64,000 bases of DNA from an uncultured Caldimonas sp. Its GTDB lineage: Bacteria; Pseudomonadota; Gammaproteobacteria; Burkholderiales; Burkholderiaceae. The position numbers were made by a program, and so were the translations under genes. The DNA lies in the NCBI RefSeq assembly GCF_946480305.1, contig NZ_CAMLJQ010000001.1:62001-126000 (forward strand), written 5' to 3'. Positions 36,328 through 46,344 of this stretch are shown piece after piece. Numbering within the stretch: the stretch's first letter is position 1; the number at the start of each line of letters is the position of its first letter. The notes beneath the pieces were generated by a model that searched no databases, was not told the DNA's origin, and saw nothing but the letters and a program-made list of their open reading frames with translations.

Positions 36328-37140
36328 TTACTGCTGCTCGAACTTGTAGTCGGTCTTGGCGCCGTTGCGCAGGTCGTCGCGGAACTTGGCCATCTTCTGC
36401 TGGGCCAGGTTCTGCTGGATCTGCGGCTTCACTTCCTCGAGCGGCGGGACTTGCGCGTCACGCACGTCTTCCAGCTTGATGACGTGGTAGCCGAACTGCG
36501 ACTTCACCGGGGCCTGGGTCACCTGGCCCTTTTCGAGCTTGACCATCGCTTCGGAGAACTCCGGCACGTAGCTGCCCGGAGCTGCCCAATCGAGGTCGCC
36601 GCCGTTCTTCGCGGAGCCCGGGTCCTTCGAGTTCTTCTTCGCGAGGTCTTCGAACTTGGCACCCTTCTTCAGGTCGGCGATCAGCTTCTTGGCCAGGTCT
36701 TCCTTCTCCACCAGGATGTGGCGGGCGCGGTATTCCTTGCCGCCAGCCTGGGCCTTGAACTCGTCGTACTTGGCCTGGACTTCAGCGTCGGTGACCGGGT
36801 TGTTTTTCTGGAAGTCGGCGAACAGTTCGCGGATCAGCAGGGTCTGGCGCGCCAGCTCCATCTGCTGCTTGTAGTTGGTGGAGCTGGCCAGGCCACGGCG
36901 CTCGGCTTCCTGCATGAAGATCTCGCGCAGGACGACTTCGTCTTTCACCTGCTTTTCGAGGTCCGGCGTCATCGGCTGGCCTTGACGCGAGATTTGCGTC
37001 ATCAGGGCTTCGGCGCGCTCCTTGGGCACCGGCTTGCCGTTGACGATCGCGATGTTCTGAGCCGATGCGCCGAGCGGTGCCAGCAAGGCGGCGCTCAGGG
37101 CCAGGCTCAGCGTGCCAAGGGCGAGAACGTTCTTCTTCAT
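36328..37140 (-). CDS. Periplasmic parvulin-type peptidyl-prolyl isomerase
   Basis: PpiC/SurA-related foldase, 270 aa. The Sec signal peptide (MKKNVLALGTLSLALSAALL, cleavage after about residue 27 at ASAQ) is clear. An N-terminal chaperone-like helical region with a SurA-N-like segment comes before the parvulin domain at about 135-228 (YRARHILVEKEDLAKKLIAD, GGDLDWAAPGSYVPEFSEAM, FGYHVIKLEDV). The start is ATG 37140; an upstream in-frame extension would bury the signal peptide. It is the last gene of msrB-yciB-bolA-ppiC. A role in outer-membrane protein folding is inferred. Confidence 0.92.
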   Translation of the reverse strand: MKKNVLALGTLSLALSAALLAPLGASAQNIAIVNGKPVPKERAEALMTQISRQGQPMTPDLEKQVKDEVVLREIFMQEAERRGLASSTNYKQQMELARQTLLIRELFADFQKNNPVTDAEVQAKYDEFKAQAGGKEYRARHILVEKEDLAKKLIADLKKGAKFEDLAKKNSKDPGSAKNGGDLDWAAPGSYVPEFSEAMVKLEKGQVTQAPVKSQFGYHVIKLEDVRDAQVPPLEEVKPQIQQNLAQQKMAKFRDDLRNGAKTDYKFEQQ

Positions 37141-37224
37141 GGGGTGAAAGACCTCTTCAAAGGAAGGAGAGAAGCGCAAGCGCGAGAGGGGAAGGTGCTT
37201 GGCCGCGAGCGCGGCGTGGTGATC

Positions 37225-37494
37225 TCAAGAGGCTTCGTCGGGCGCTTGGGCTTGGATGGCAAGGGCGTGAATGCCCTGCGGGATCAATGAGCCGAGGGCA
37301 TCATACACGAGGCGATGACGCGCCACGCGTGACAAACCGTGAAAGCGCTCGCTGACCAGGCGGACGGTGAAATGACGTCCTTCGCGAGCGCCTGCATGGC
37401 CTGCATGCAGGTGGCTGTCGTCCTGCACTTCGAGGCTCGAGGGCATCAATCGTTCCCTCAACGCTGCTTCAATTTGTTCGGCTGATACCGGCAT
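37225..37494 (-). CDS. bolA: BolA-family protein
   Basis: Small BolA/IbaG-fold protein, 89 aa. The BolA signature is present in HFTVRLVSERFHGLSRVARH followed by RLVYDALGSLI and the invariant IHALAI, with the candidate ligand His in SHLHAGHAG. BolA proteins partner with monothiol glutaredoxins in Fe-S handling. It lies 84 bp before ppiC and downstream of yciB across a 223-bp gap filled mostly by a dispersed repeat. Confidence 0.93.
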   Translation of the reverse strand: MPVSAEQIEAALRERLMPSSLEVQDDSHLHAGHAGAREGRHFTVRLVSERFHGLSRVARHRLVYDALGSLIPQGIHALAIQAQAPDEAS

Positions 37495-37544
37495 TCAGCG
37501 CTCCACCGATTCATTCAGCGGGACAACAGTGTGGGGCGCGCATG

Positions 37545-37713
37545 GCCGAGATCCGAGTGACGCCGCGGAGCTGGCTTTGCCGGTCCGCTGGCATCGCCCC
37601 TTGAGGGGCTGAGCCCGGACATGGGCAGTCCCTGCGGACTGTCTATGCCTGGCGAAGGGTCGCGCCTCGGGCGCGGCGCGGCCTGCCGGGCGCCGAAGGC
37701 CGTAGGGGTGGTG
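37545..37713 (-). repeat. Dispersed intergenic repeat, copy A (long form)
   Basis: Read on the minus strand, the element begins CCACCCCTACGGCC nine bases after the yciB TGA, at the head of the yciB-bolA gap. It contains the inner hairpin CAGTCCGCAGGGACTG, the stem CCCCTCAAGGGG, and the nested block GCCAGCGGACCGGC...GCCGCGG ending CACTCGG on its own strand. The long form, shared with copy D, includes about 80 bp absent from copies B and C. It separates two genes of one probable operon. Confidence 0.85.
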
Positions 37714-37717
37714 CAGA

Positions 37718-38344
37718 TCAAGATTGCTCTTCATTCTTGAGGTACCGGCTGAGATAGACGCCCTGAGCCACCATGAACGCCAGCATCAGACCCAACCCCC
37801 CGAACAGCTTGAAGTTCACCCAGATGGCGGTGGAGAAGCTGTAGGCCACGTAGATGTTGAGCAGGCCCATCAGGCCGAAGAACGCGATCCACGCAAAGTT
37901 GAGTCGTTGCCACACGAAGCCCGGCAACTCGATCTGCCCGCCCATCAGGGTTTGCAGCAGGTTCTTCTTGAAGATGGCATGGCTGACCCAGAACGCAGCG
38001 CCCATCACCCAGTACAGCACGCTGGGCTTCCACTTGATGAAGGTTTCGCTGTGGAACCAGATCGTGGCGCCGCCGAGCACCGTGACGAGCCCCAGGCTGA
38101 CCCACAGCATGGTGTCGATCTTGCGACCCCGGGCCATCAGCCAGGCGATCTGCGCTGCCGTGGCGAGGATCACCACGACCGTAGCGAGCAGGACCGGCGC
38201 CTCCTTCGGCCCGACCACGCCGCCAGACACCATGAACCCCAGCCAATCCGTGGCGGTGGTCGCCGCCCAGTCCGGCTGGCCTTCGGCGTACTTGAACATG
38301 CCGAAGAAGAGGATGACGGGCAGGAAGTCGAACAGCAGCTTCAT
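37718..38344 (-). CDS. yciB: Inner-membrane septation protein YciB (IspZ)
   Basis: Polytopic membrane protein of the YciB/IspZ intracellular septation family, 208 aa. The diagnostic N-terminus MKLLFDFLPVILFFGMFKY is present, as are GATIWFHSETFIKWKPSVLY and a C-terminal WVNFKLFGGLGLMLAF. About five membrane helices are predicted. The start is ATG 38344; the frame runs on antisense to msrB without support. It is 14 bp after msrB. The family is linked to envelope and elongation/division complexes. Confidence 0.93.
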   Translation of the reverse strand: MKLLFDFLPVILFFGMFKYAEGQPDWAATTATDWLGFMVSGGVVGPKEAPVLLATVVVILATAAQIAWLMARGRKIDTMLWVSLGLVTVLGGATIWFHSETFIKWKPSVLYWVMGAAFWVSHAIFKKNLLQTLMGGQIELPGFVWQRLNFAWIAFFGLMGLLNIYVAYSFSTAIWVNFKLFGGLGLMLAFMVAQGVYLSRYLKNEEQS

Positions 38345-38358
38345 GAGGGGTGTGGCGG

Positions 38359-38763
38359 TCAGTCCTTGCGGTCGGCGAAGTCTAACGCGGCCGAATTGAT
38401 GCAGAAGCGCTCGCCGGTCGGCGCCGGGCCGTCGTCGAACACATGCCCCAGGTGGGCACCGCATTTGCGGCACTTCACCTCCACACGGACCATGCCGTGG
38501 CTGTAATCCATTTCGCGCTCCACGGCTTCGTCGCGGATAGGCTGAAAGTAGCTGGGCCAGCCGCAACCGGCATCGAATTTGGTGGCGGAGTCGAACAGCG
38601 GTTCACCACAGCACACGCAACGGTAGACGCCGTCGGCGGCATGGTCCCAGTATTTGCCGGTGAAAGCGCGCTCGGTGGCCGCATGGCGTGTCACCTGGTA
38701 CTGCGTGGCGTCCAGTTGGCGACGCCATTCCTCGTCGGTTTTCTTGACTTCGTAGTCACTCAT
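38359..38763 (-). CDS. msrB: Peptide-methionine (R)-S-oxide reductase MsrB
   Basis: Repairs methionine-R-sulfoxide in proteins, 134 aa. The catalytic Cys121 sits in [13 protein letters not shown]. Structural Zn ligands Cys49/Cys52 (YRCVCCGEP) and Cys98/Cys101 (KCRKCGAH) are intact, and GCGWPS carries a further Cys. The start is ATG 38763 ([13 protein letters not shown]); longer in-frame starts add a non-conserved leader. It is first gene of the msrB-yciB-bolA-ppiC unit. Confidence 0.96.
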   Translation of the reverse strand: MSDYEVKKTDEEWRRQLDATQYQVTRHAATERAFTGKYWDHAADGVYRCVCCGEPLFDSATKFDAGCGWPSYFQPIRDEAVEREMDYSHGMVRVEVKCRKCGAHLGHVFDDGPAPTGERFCINSAALDFADRKD

Positions 38764-39150
38764 GGAAGTGGCACCTCGATCATCTGCACCCGTTGTCGGG
38801 CGGGAAACCGCAAACGCTGCAGGTCGCGCGTCGCATGGGCCCGGCGTTGCCGTCATGGGCACGGAGATGTGTCGCGTCTACTGTCGTCATCCTTACAAGA
38901 TGGCCACGTGCGCACCGGGGTTACAGCTCCGGTCAGTCCGTGTCTTTGCCGACTGCGCGGCCGTCGCGGGGCAGTGTAGCGGCGGCGCCAATGCAGCGCC
39001 CGGGGCAGGGCGATGCGGCCTTCGCACCCGAGTCGCCGCAGCGACAGTTTCTCAGGGAAAACAGCATGCGCTGCAGCGCAGCACGGTTCCTATCATCGGT
39101 TTCGAACGATCGATCTATTTCTTCATTCCCGCGTAATCCAGGAGTACTCC
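38764..39150. other. 387-bp intergenic region between divergent msrB and the acyl-CoA ligase gene
   Basis: It must hold the msrB promoter and the ligase promoter. The only sequence I can support is the operator-like motif at 39103-39120. No RNA gene, convincing small ORF or repeat was recognised. Confidence 0.6.
39103..39120. promoter_or_regulatory. Operator-like motif upstream of the acyl-CoA ligase
   Basis: TCGAACGATCGATCTATTT, imperfect dyad, 31 bp before the ligase start. It matches the site before the FadJ-like gene at all but two central positions plus the outer flanks. The form resembles sites of TetR-type fatty-acid regulators (FadP/PsrA group), which is inference. Confidence 0.6.
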
Positions 39151-40785
<1,635 letters not shown>

Positions 40786-40905
40786 ATTGCCATGCTCACG
40801 GTGTTGTCACTCGCGCGACAGCCGCTACGGGCATTCCCTCTCCGTTGTCGCAACCATCTTCGATAGCCTCTCGGCATCGCGTTTTCATACCCCAGGAGAC
40901 TAGCC

Positions 40906-42144
40906 ATGCAGACTCGCCGAGCCCTCGTGAAAGCAACGGTCGCTGCCGCTGCCGCGCTGTGCTGCGCCACGGCATTTGCCCAGAAGGGCGAGACGGTGAA
41001 GATCGTCTGGATCGACCCGCTGTCGGGCCTGATGGCGCCGGTGGGCCAGAACCAGCTGCGCAGCTTCCAGTTCTTCGCCGAGAAGTTCAGCGAAAAGAAC
41101 CCTGCGGGGGTGAAGTTCGAGGTTGTCGGCATCGACAACAAGCTCAGCCCGACTGAAAGCCTGAACGCACTCAAGGCTGCCATCGATCAGGGCGCGCGCT
41201 ACGTGACGCAGGGCAACGGCTCGTCCGTGGCTGGCGCGCTGATCGACGCGATCAACAAGCACAACGAGCGCAATCCGGGCAAGGAGGTGATCTACCTCAA
41301 CCACTCCGCCGTGGACCCCGATTTCACCAACAGCAAGTGCAGCTACTGGCATTTCCGCTTCGACGCAGACACGTCGATGAAGATGGAGGCCATGACGACC
41401 TTCATGAAGGACCGGACGGACATCAAGAAGGTCTACCTGCTCAACCAGAACTACTCGCACGGGCACCAGGTTGCCAAGTACGCAAAGGAGAACCTCGCGC
41501 GCAAGCGCAAGGACGTGGAGATCGTCGGGGAAGACCTGCATCCGCTGGCGCAGGTGCGGGACTTCGCGCCCTACATCTCGAAAATGAAGGCCTCGGGCGC
41601 CGACACCGTGATCACCGGCAACTGGGGCTCCGACCTAGCGCTGTTGATGAAGGCCGCCAACGAAGGCGGTCTCAACGCGAAGTTCTTCACCTACTACACC
41701 GGCGTCACCGGCACGCCGACCGCGTTGGGGCAGAGCAGCGCTGGCCGCATCTTCCAGGTGTCCTACAACCACTACAACATGGGCGGGCAGATGCAGCAGT
41801 GGCAGCAGGAGTACAAGAAGAAGTTCAACGACGACTTCTACACCGGCTCGGTGATCCACATCTTCACCGCGCTGGGCGAGGCGATGGCGAAAGCCAAGTC
41901 GACCGATCCGGTGAAGGTGGCCGCCGCGCTGGAAGGCCTGAAGTTCAAGAGCTACAACGGCGAGGTCGAGATGCGCAAGGCCGACCACCAGTTGCAACAA
42001 CCGCTGTACCTCACGGTGTGGCAGAAGGCCGACGACAAGTTCCCGTACGGCCCTGAGAACACCGGCATGACGTTGGCGCTGGTCAAGGAGTTCCCGTCGT
42101 ACATCTCGAGCACGCCGACCAGCTGCCAGATGAAGCGGCCCTGA
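40906..42144 (+). CDS. Liv-type ABC transporter substrate-binding protein
   Basis: Periplasmic binding protein of the hydrophobic amino acid/carboxylate (HAAT) family, 412 aa. The Sec signal peptide runs to about residue 25 (ATAFAQ). The mature part begins GETVKIVWIDPLSGLMAPVG, the type I periplasmic-binding fold, with the usual bilobed pattern. AGGAG precedes ATG 40906. It heads a five-gene livKHMGF-like set, but the locus is embedded in fatty-acid genes, so the ligand may not be a branched-chain amino acid. Dispersed repeat copy B begins after its stop, before livH. Confidence 0.9.
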   Translation: MQTRRALVKATVAAAAALCCATAFAQKGETVKIVWIDPLSGLMAPVGQNQLRSFQFFAEKFSEKNPAGVKFEVVGIDNKLSPTESLNALKAAIDQGARYVTQGNGSSVAGALIDAINKHNERNPGKEVIYLNHSAVDPDFTNSKCSYWHFRFDADTSMKMEAMTTFMKDRTDIKKVYLLNQNYSHGHQVAKYAKENLARKRKDVEIVGEDLHPLAQVRDFAPYISKMKASGADTVITGNWGSDLALLMKAANEGGLNAKFFTYYTGVTGTPTALGQSSAGRIFQVSYNHYNMGGQMQQWQQEYKKKFNDDFYTGSVIHIFTALGEAMAKAKSTDPVKVAAALEGLKFKSYNGEVEMRKADHQLQQPLYLTVWQKADDKFPYGPENTGMTLALVKEFPSYISSTPTSCQMKRP

Positions 42145-42150
42145 ACGAGA

Positions 42151-42246
42151 GACCACCCCTACGCGCTTCGCGCGCCCCTCAAGGGGCGGCACCAGCGGAC
42201 CGGCAAAGCCGGAGCCGCGGTGCCACTCGGCCCTGGCGGGCGTGCG
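42151..42246 (+). repeat. Dispersed intergenic repeat, copy B (short form)
   Basis: Starts GACCACCCCTACGCG six bases after the TGA of the binding-protein gene. It contains small hairpin CGCGCTTCGCGCG, stem GCCCCTCAAGGGGC, and the nested block CCAGCGGACCGGC...GCCGGAGCCGCGG with outer GCAC/GTGC, ending CACTCGGC. It lies within the liv operon, between the binding protein and livH. Confidence 0.87.
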
Positions 42247-42314
42247 TAGCATTGCTGATGCTTCATGGGGCGGCGCCTGACATGGTTTGCGGCGCCACCG
42301 GTTGAAAGAGGCGG

Positions 42315-43349
42315 ATGGAGTTCTTCACCATCTCGATGCTGAACGGCCTGAGCTACGGGCTGTTGCTGTTCATGTTGAGTTCTGGCCTCACGCTGATCTT
42401 CAGCATGATGGGGGTGCTCAACTTCGCGCACGCGAGCTTCTACATGCTGGGGGCTTACATCGCGTACTCGATCGCCAAGCTGGTCGGGTTCTGGCCCGGG
42501 CTGGTGATCGCGCCGCTGGCGGTGGGTGTGCTGGGGGCGATCTTCGAGCGGGCGTGCCTGCGCAAGGTGCACAAGTACGGACACGTGCCGGAACTGCTGG
42601 TGACGTTCGGGCTGTCGTACGTGATCCTTGAGCTCGTGCAGTTGATCTGGGGTCGCACGGCGGTCGAATTCCAGCCGCCGGAGGCGTTGCGGGGCTCGGC
42701 GTTCACGTTGGTCAGCCATTCGGTCGATGGCCTGAGTCTCGTTGCGGGCCGTGCACCGGCCGAGATGTGCCGCGCAGCGGATGCGGCGGTCACGATCATC
42801 TGCTCGCCGTTCCCGGCGACTCGCGGCTTCATGATGCTGGTCGCTGTGCTGATGCTTGCGGCGCTGTGGTTGCTGCTGACCCGCACGCGCATCGGGCTGG
42901 TGATCCAGGCGGCGCTCACGCACCCCGAAATGGTCGAGGCGCTGGGGCACAACGTGCCGCGCGTGTTCATGCTGGTGTTCGGTGCCGGCGCTGCGTTGGC
43001 CGGGCTGGCGGGGGTGATCGGCGGATCGACCTTCGTCACCGAGCCTGCGATGGCGGCCACGGTCGGGTCGGTGATCTTCGTCGTGGTGGTGGTTGGCGGC
43101 ATGGGGTCGCTGGCGGGGGCCTTCCTTGCATCGCTGCTGATCGGCGTAATCCAGACCTTCGCGGTGGCACTCGACTATTCGCTGCTTGGGGCATTCGCAT
43201 CGCTCGGCTGGAACATCGGCGCCGAGACGCCCGGCTACTCGGTGCTGTCGCTGTCGATCTCGCAGATCGCGCCGATCCTGCCGTACCTGTTCCTGGTGCT
43301 GATCCTGATCTTCCGACCCAAGGGACTGCTCGGCACCCGCGAGGGATGA
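42315..43349 (+). CDS. livH: Branched-chain-type ABC permease LivH
   Basis: Inner-membrane permease, 344 aa, about 35 residues longer than E. coli LivH because of an extra loop in the middle (around residues 135-175, HSVDGLSLVAGRAPAEMCRA). It opens MEFFTISMLNGLSYGLLLFM and has the family helices LTLIFSMMGVLNFAHASFYM and, near the end, the cytoplasmic GLLGTREG. About eight membrane segments. It follows the 170-bp gap with repeat copy B and precedes livM by 18 bp. Confidence 0.92.
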   Translation: MEFFTISMLNGLSYGLLLFMLSSGLTLIFSMMGVLNFAHASFYMLGAYIAYSIAKLVGFWPGLVIAPLAVGVLGAIFERACLRKVHKYGHVPELLVTFGLSYVILELVQLIWGRTAVEFQPPEALRGSAFTLVSHSVDGLSLVAGRAPAEMCRAADAAVTIICSPFPATRGFMMLVAVLMLAALWLLLTRTRIGLVIQAALTHPEMVEALGHNVPRVFMLVFGAGAALAGLAGVIGGSTFVTEPAMAATVGSVIFVVVVVGGMGSLAGAFLASLLIGVIQTFAVALDYSLLGAFASLGWNIGAETPGYSVLSLSISQIAPILPYLFLVLILIFRPKGLLGTREG

Positions 43350-43367
43350 GCCAGCGAGCCGAGAACC

Positions 43368-44711
43368 ATGAAAGCTGACACCCTCGTTCAACCGGCCCCG
43401 ATGGGCGTGACGACACACGCTCCGGGCCACGTTTACCACTTCAAGCCCTACAACGTGGGGCGCTGGATCGTGTGGGGCTTCTTCGCGCTGGTGCTGATCG
43501 TTGCACCGCTGCTGTTCACCAGCGGCCTGTCGCGCTCGATGCTCACGCAGATGGGCATCGCGATCGTTGCCTGCCTGTCGTACAACATGCTGCTGGGGCA
43601 GGGGGGCATGTTGAGCTTCGGCCATGCGGTCTATACCGGCCTGGGCTCGTATGTCGCGATCCATGCCCTCAACGCCGCGGCAGGGGGTGCCTTGCCGATC
43701 CCGGTGAGCCTGATTCCGCTCGTCGGCGGCCTGGCAGGCATGTTCTTCGCGGTGGTGCTCGGCTTCGTCACCACCAAGAAGGCGGGCACGCCGTTCGCGA
43801 TGATCACGCTGGGAATCGGGGAGCTGGTGTTCGCGATGTCGCTGATGCTGCCGGAGTTCTTCGGGGGCGAGGCCGGCGTCTCGGGCAACCGGGTGATAGG
43901 CGAGCCGGTGCTCGGCATCACGTTCGGCCCGCAGATCCAGGTGTACTACCTGATCGCGCTCTACACGTTCATTTGCACGGCGGCGATGTTCGCCTTCACG
44001 CGCACGCCGCTGGGGCGCATGCTCAATGCGGTGCGCGACAACGACGAGCGCGTGGAGTTCATCGGCTACAGCACCCAGCGCATCCGCTACATCGCGTTCA
44101 TCATCGCGGGCTTCTTCGCCGGCATTTCCGGTGGGCTGTATGTGCTGAACTTCGAGATCGTCACGGCCGAGGTGGTGGGGGCCGGCCGCTCGGGGGCCTA
44201 CCTGCTGTTCACCTTCCTGGGCGGCGCCACCTTCTTCTTTGGCCCGATCATCGGCGGCATCCTGATGGTGATTGCCTTCGTGCTGCTGTCGGAGTTCACC
44301 AAGGCCTGGCTGCTGTACCTGGGGCTCATCTTCCTCTTCATGGTGATGTATGCGCCAGGCGGGATCGCGAGCCTGATCATGATGAACCTGCGCGTGGCGG
44401 CGTTCGGCAAGCTGCGCAAGCTCTGGACGGCCTATCTCGCGCTCGGCGGTACGGTGCTCGTGCTGCTCGTGGGCGCTGCCGCCATGATCGAGATGGTCTA
44501 TCACATGCAACTTGGTGCAGCGCTCGGGCCGGAGCTGAAGTTTCTGGGCGCCACGCTCGATACCGGCTCCGTCGACAGCTGGTTTGGCGCGAGCTTCGTG
44601 CTGCTGACCGGGCTGGCGCTGTTCGAGCTGGCGCGACGCGAGTTCCTGCGGCAGTGGGGCGCGGTGCAGGAAGAAATCGAGCACGAGATCCGCCGGAGGG
44701 AAGCGCTGTGA
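43368..44711 (+). CDS. livM: Branched-chain-type ABC permease LivM
   Basis: Second permease, 447 aa, with about ten membrane helices and an extended, more polar C-terminus (LARREFLRQWGAVQEEIEHE) beyond the usual fold. Core family motifs are MLLGQGGMLSFGHAVYTGLG, GRMLNAVRDNDERVEFIGYS and FFAGISGGLYVLNFEIVTAE. It carries a cytoplasmic N-terminal stretch of about 35 residues before the first helix. The stop overlaps the livG GTG start (GTGA). Confidence 0.92.
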   Translation: MKADTLVQPAPMGVTTHAPGHVYHFKPYNVGRWIVWGFFALVLIVAPLLFTSGLSRSMLTQMGIAIVACLSYNMLLGQGGMLSFGHAVYTGLGSYVAIHALNAAAGGALPIPVSLIPLVGGLAGMFFAVVLGFVTTKKAGTPFAMITLGIGELVFAMSLMLPEFFGGEAGVSGNRVIGEPVLGITFGPQIQVYYLIALYTFICTAAMFAFTRTPLGRMLNAVRDNDERVEFIGYSTQRIRYIAFIIAGFFAGISGGLYVLNFEIVTAEVVGAGRSGAYLLFTFLGGATFFFGPIIGGILMVIAFVLLSEFTKAWLLYLGLIFLFMVMYAPGGIASLIMMNLRVAAFGKLRKLWTAYLALGGTVLVLLVGAAAMIEMVYHMQLGAALGPELKFLGATLDTGSVDSWFGASFVLLTGLALFELARREFLRQWGAVQEEIEHEIRRREAL

Positions 44712-45490
44712 GCAGCCCGTACGCACTGGAGCTGAAGGACGTTCGCAAGAGCTTCGGCAAGACAGAGATCATCCGTGGCGCCAGCCTCGCAGTGAAGCCC
44801 GGCGAGCGGGTGGCCATCATCGGCCCCAACGGTGCCGGCAAGTCGACGCTGTTCAACCTCGTCAGCGGCCGCTTCGGCCTCACCAGCGGGCAGATCCTGC
44901 TGAACGGCGAGCGCATCGACGGCCACGCGCCCTACGAGATCTACCGCCGCGGGCTGGCGCGCAGCTTCCAGGTGTCGAACCTGTTCGTGCGCCTGTCGGT
45001 GTTCGAGAACATCCGCTGCGCGGTGCTGTGGTCGATGGGCTACCGCTATTCGTTCTGGAAGTTCCTGGCCGGCATGGACGATGCCAACGACCGCGCGGAA
45101 GAAGTGCTCGAGATGATCAAGCTCGACAAGAAGCGCGACGTGCTGGCGACCAACCTCACGTATGCCGAACAGCGCGCACTGGAGATCGGCATCACGATCG
45201 CCGGTGGCGGCAACGTGATCCTGCTCGACGAACCGACAGCCGGCATGAGCAAATCGGAGACCAGGCGTTTCATCCAGTTGATCCGCGAGGTGACCGAAGG
45301 CAAGACACTGCTGACGGTGGAGCACGACATGGGCGTGGTGTTCGGCCTGGCGGACAAGATCGCGGTGCTGGTCTATGGCGAGGTGATCGCCTTCGACACG
45401 CCCGACGCGGTGCGTGCCAACCAGCGCGTGCAGGAGGCCTATCTCGGGTCGGTGCTGGCCGAGGCGCAGGCTGCCACCGCAGGACACTGA
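44708..45490 (+). CDS. livG: ABC transporter ATPase LivG
   Basis: ATPase of the importer, 260 aa. Walker A is GPNGAGKST and Walker B VILLDEPTAGMS. The signature region is the degenerate LTYAEQRALEIG, normal for LivG, and the switch His is in TVEHDMGVV. The start is GTG 44708, overlapping the livM stop; the open frame upstream is a livM shadow. It pairs with LivF encoded 2 bp downstream. Confidence 0.93.
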   Translation: MSSPYALELKDVRKSFGKTEIIRGASLAVKPGERVAIIGPNGAGKSTLFNLVSGRFGLTSGQILLNGERIDGHAPYEIYRRGLARSFQVSNLFVRLSVFENIRCAVLWSMGYRYSFWKFLAGMDDANDRAEEVLEMIKLDKKRDVLATNLTYAEQRALEIGITIAGGGNVILLDEPTAGMSKSETRRFIQLIREVTEGKTLLTVEHDMGVVFGLADKIAVLVYGEVIAFDTPDAVRANQRVQEAYLGSVLAEAQAATAGH

Positions 45491-45492
45491 AG

Positions 45493-46188
45493 ATGCTGCA
45501 CCTCGACAACCTGCATGCCTTCTACGGCAAGAGCCACGTGCTTCACGGCGTTTCGATGAGTGTGAAGCCGGGCGAGATCGTCAGCCTGCTGGGCCGCAAC
45601 GGCTCGGGGCGATCGACCACGGTGAAAGCCATCATGGGCCTCGTCGACGGCCAGGGCTCGATCAAGTGGAAGGGTGAAGAGATCCTCGGCCACCACGCAT
45701 TCGACATCGCGCACCGCGGCATAGGCTATGTGCCCGAAAACCGCGACATCTTCCCCAAGCTCACCGTGCACCAGAACCTGATGCTCGGCGAGAAGCGCCG
45801 GGGCCAGGCGGGGCGATGGAGCTATGCCGACATGTACGAGATGTTCCCGCGCCTGAAGGAGCGACAGCACACCGAGGCGGGTGTGCTTTCCGGGGGCGAG
45901 CAACAGATGCTCACCTTGTGCCGCACCTTGATGGGCGACCCGGATCTCATCATGATCGACGAGCCCACGGAAGGCTTGGCGCCCAAGATCGTCGAGCTGG
46001 TGGCCCAGTACCTGAAGGAGTTGAAGAAGCGCGGCGTGAGCGTGCTGCTCGTCGAGCAGAAGCTCACCATTGCGCTGGAGATTTCCGAGCGCTGCTATGT
46101 GATGGGGCATGGCCGCATCGTCTTCGAAGGGCCGCCTGACGACCTGCGCAACAACGCCTATATTCGCAAGGAATGGCTGGAGGTCTGA
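45493..46188 (+). CDS. livF: ABC transporter ATPase LivF with Arg in the Walker A motif
   Basis: Second ATPase, 231 aa. The fold is complete, with signature LSGGEQQMLTLCRTLM and Walker B LIMIDEPTEGL, and a Gln-type switch (VEQKLTIAL) as in many LivF proteins. Oddity: the P-loop is GRNGSGRST, so Arg40 (CGA at 45610-45612) replaces the nearly invariant Lys. The rest of the ATPase looks intact, so this may be a subgroup variant or a weakened site. The start is ATG 45493, two bases after the livG stop. A terminator follows. Confidence 0.92.
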   Translation: MLHLDNLHAFYGKSHVLHGVSMSVKPGEIVSLLGRNGSGRSTTVKAIMGLVDGQGSIKWKGEEILGHHAFDIAHRGIGYVPENRDIFPKLTVHQNLMLGEKRRGQAGRWSYADMYEMFPRLKERQHTEAGVLSGGEQQMLTLCRTLMGDPDLIMIDEPTEGLAPKIVELVAQYLKELKKRGVSVLLVEQKLTIALEISERCYVMGHGRIVFEGPPDDLRNNAYIRKEWLEV

Positions 46189-46266
46189 CGATGCCGATAC
46201 GCGTTGTGCAAACCCCGCGTCTTGCACAACGACATCGCCAGCGCAAGGGACTTCCGATTTTTGTCA

Positions 46267-46293
46267 CGCCGGCGACAGAACGCCGGCGTTTTT
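46267..46293 (+). terminator. Rho-independent terminator of the liv operon
   Basis: Perfect 8-bp stem CGCCGGCG/CGCCGGCG with a 6-base loop and TTTTT immediately after. It isolates the liv genes from the FadJ-like gene. Confidence 0.92.
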
Positions 46294-46304
46294 GCTTCTT
46301 AGAA

Positions 46305-46325
46305 TCGAACGAACGTTCTATTTTT
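46305..46325. promoter_or_regulatory. Operator-like motif upstream of the FadJ-like gene
   Basis: TCGAACGAACGTTCTATTTTT, containing perfect inverted repeat GAACG-AA-CGTTC, 20 bp before the start codon. It is nearly identical to the motif at 39103-39120. Confidence 0.66.
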
Positions 46326-46344
46326 GTCTCCTGGGAGCCCACGG

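Noticed and set aside
37501..37735. Short open frames within the yciB-bolA gap
   Set aside because: They lie in the structured dispersed repeat and have no ribosome site or recognisable protein.
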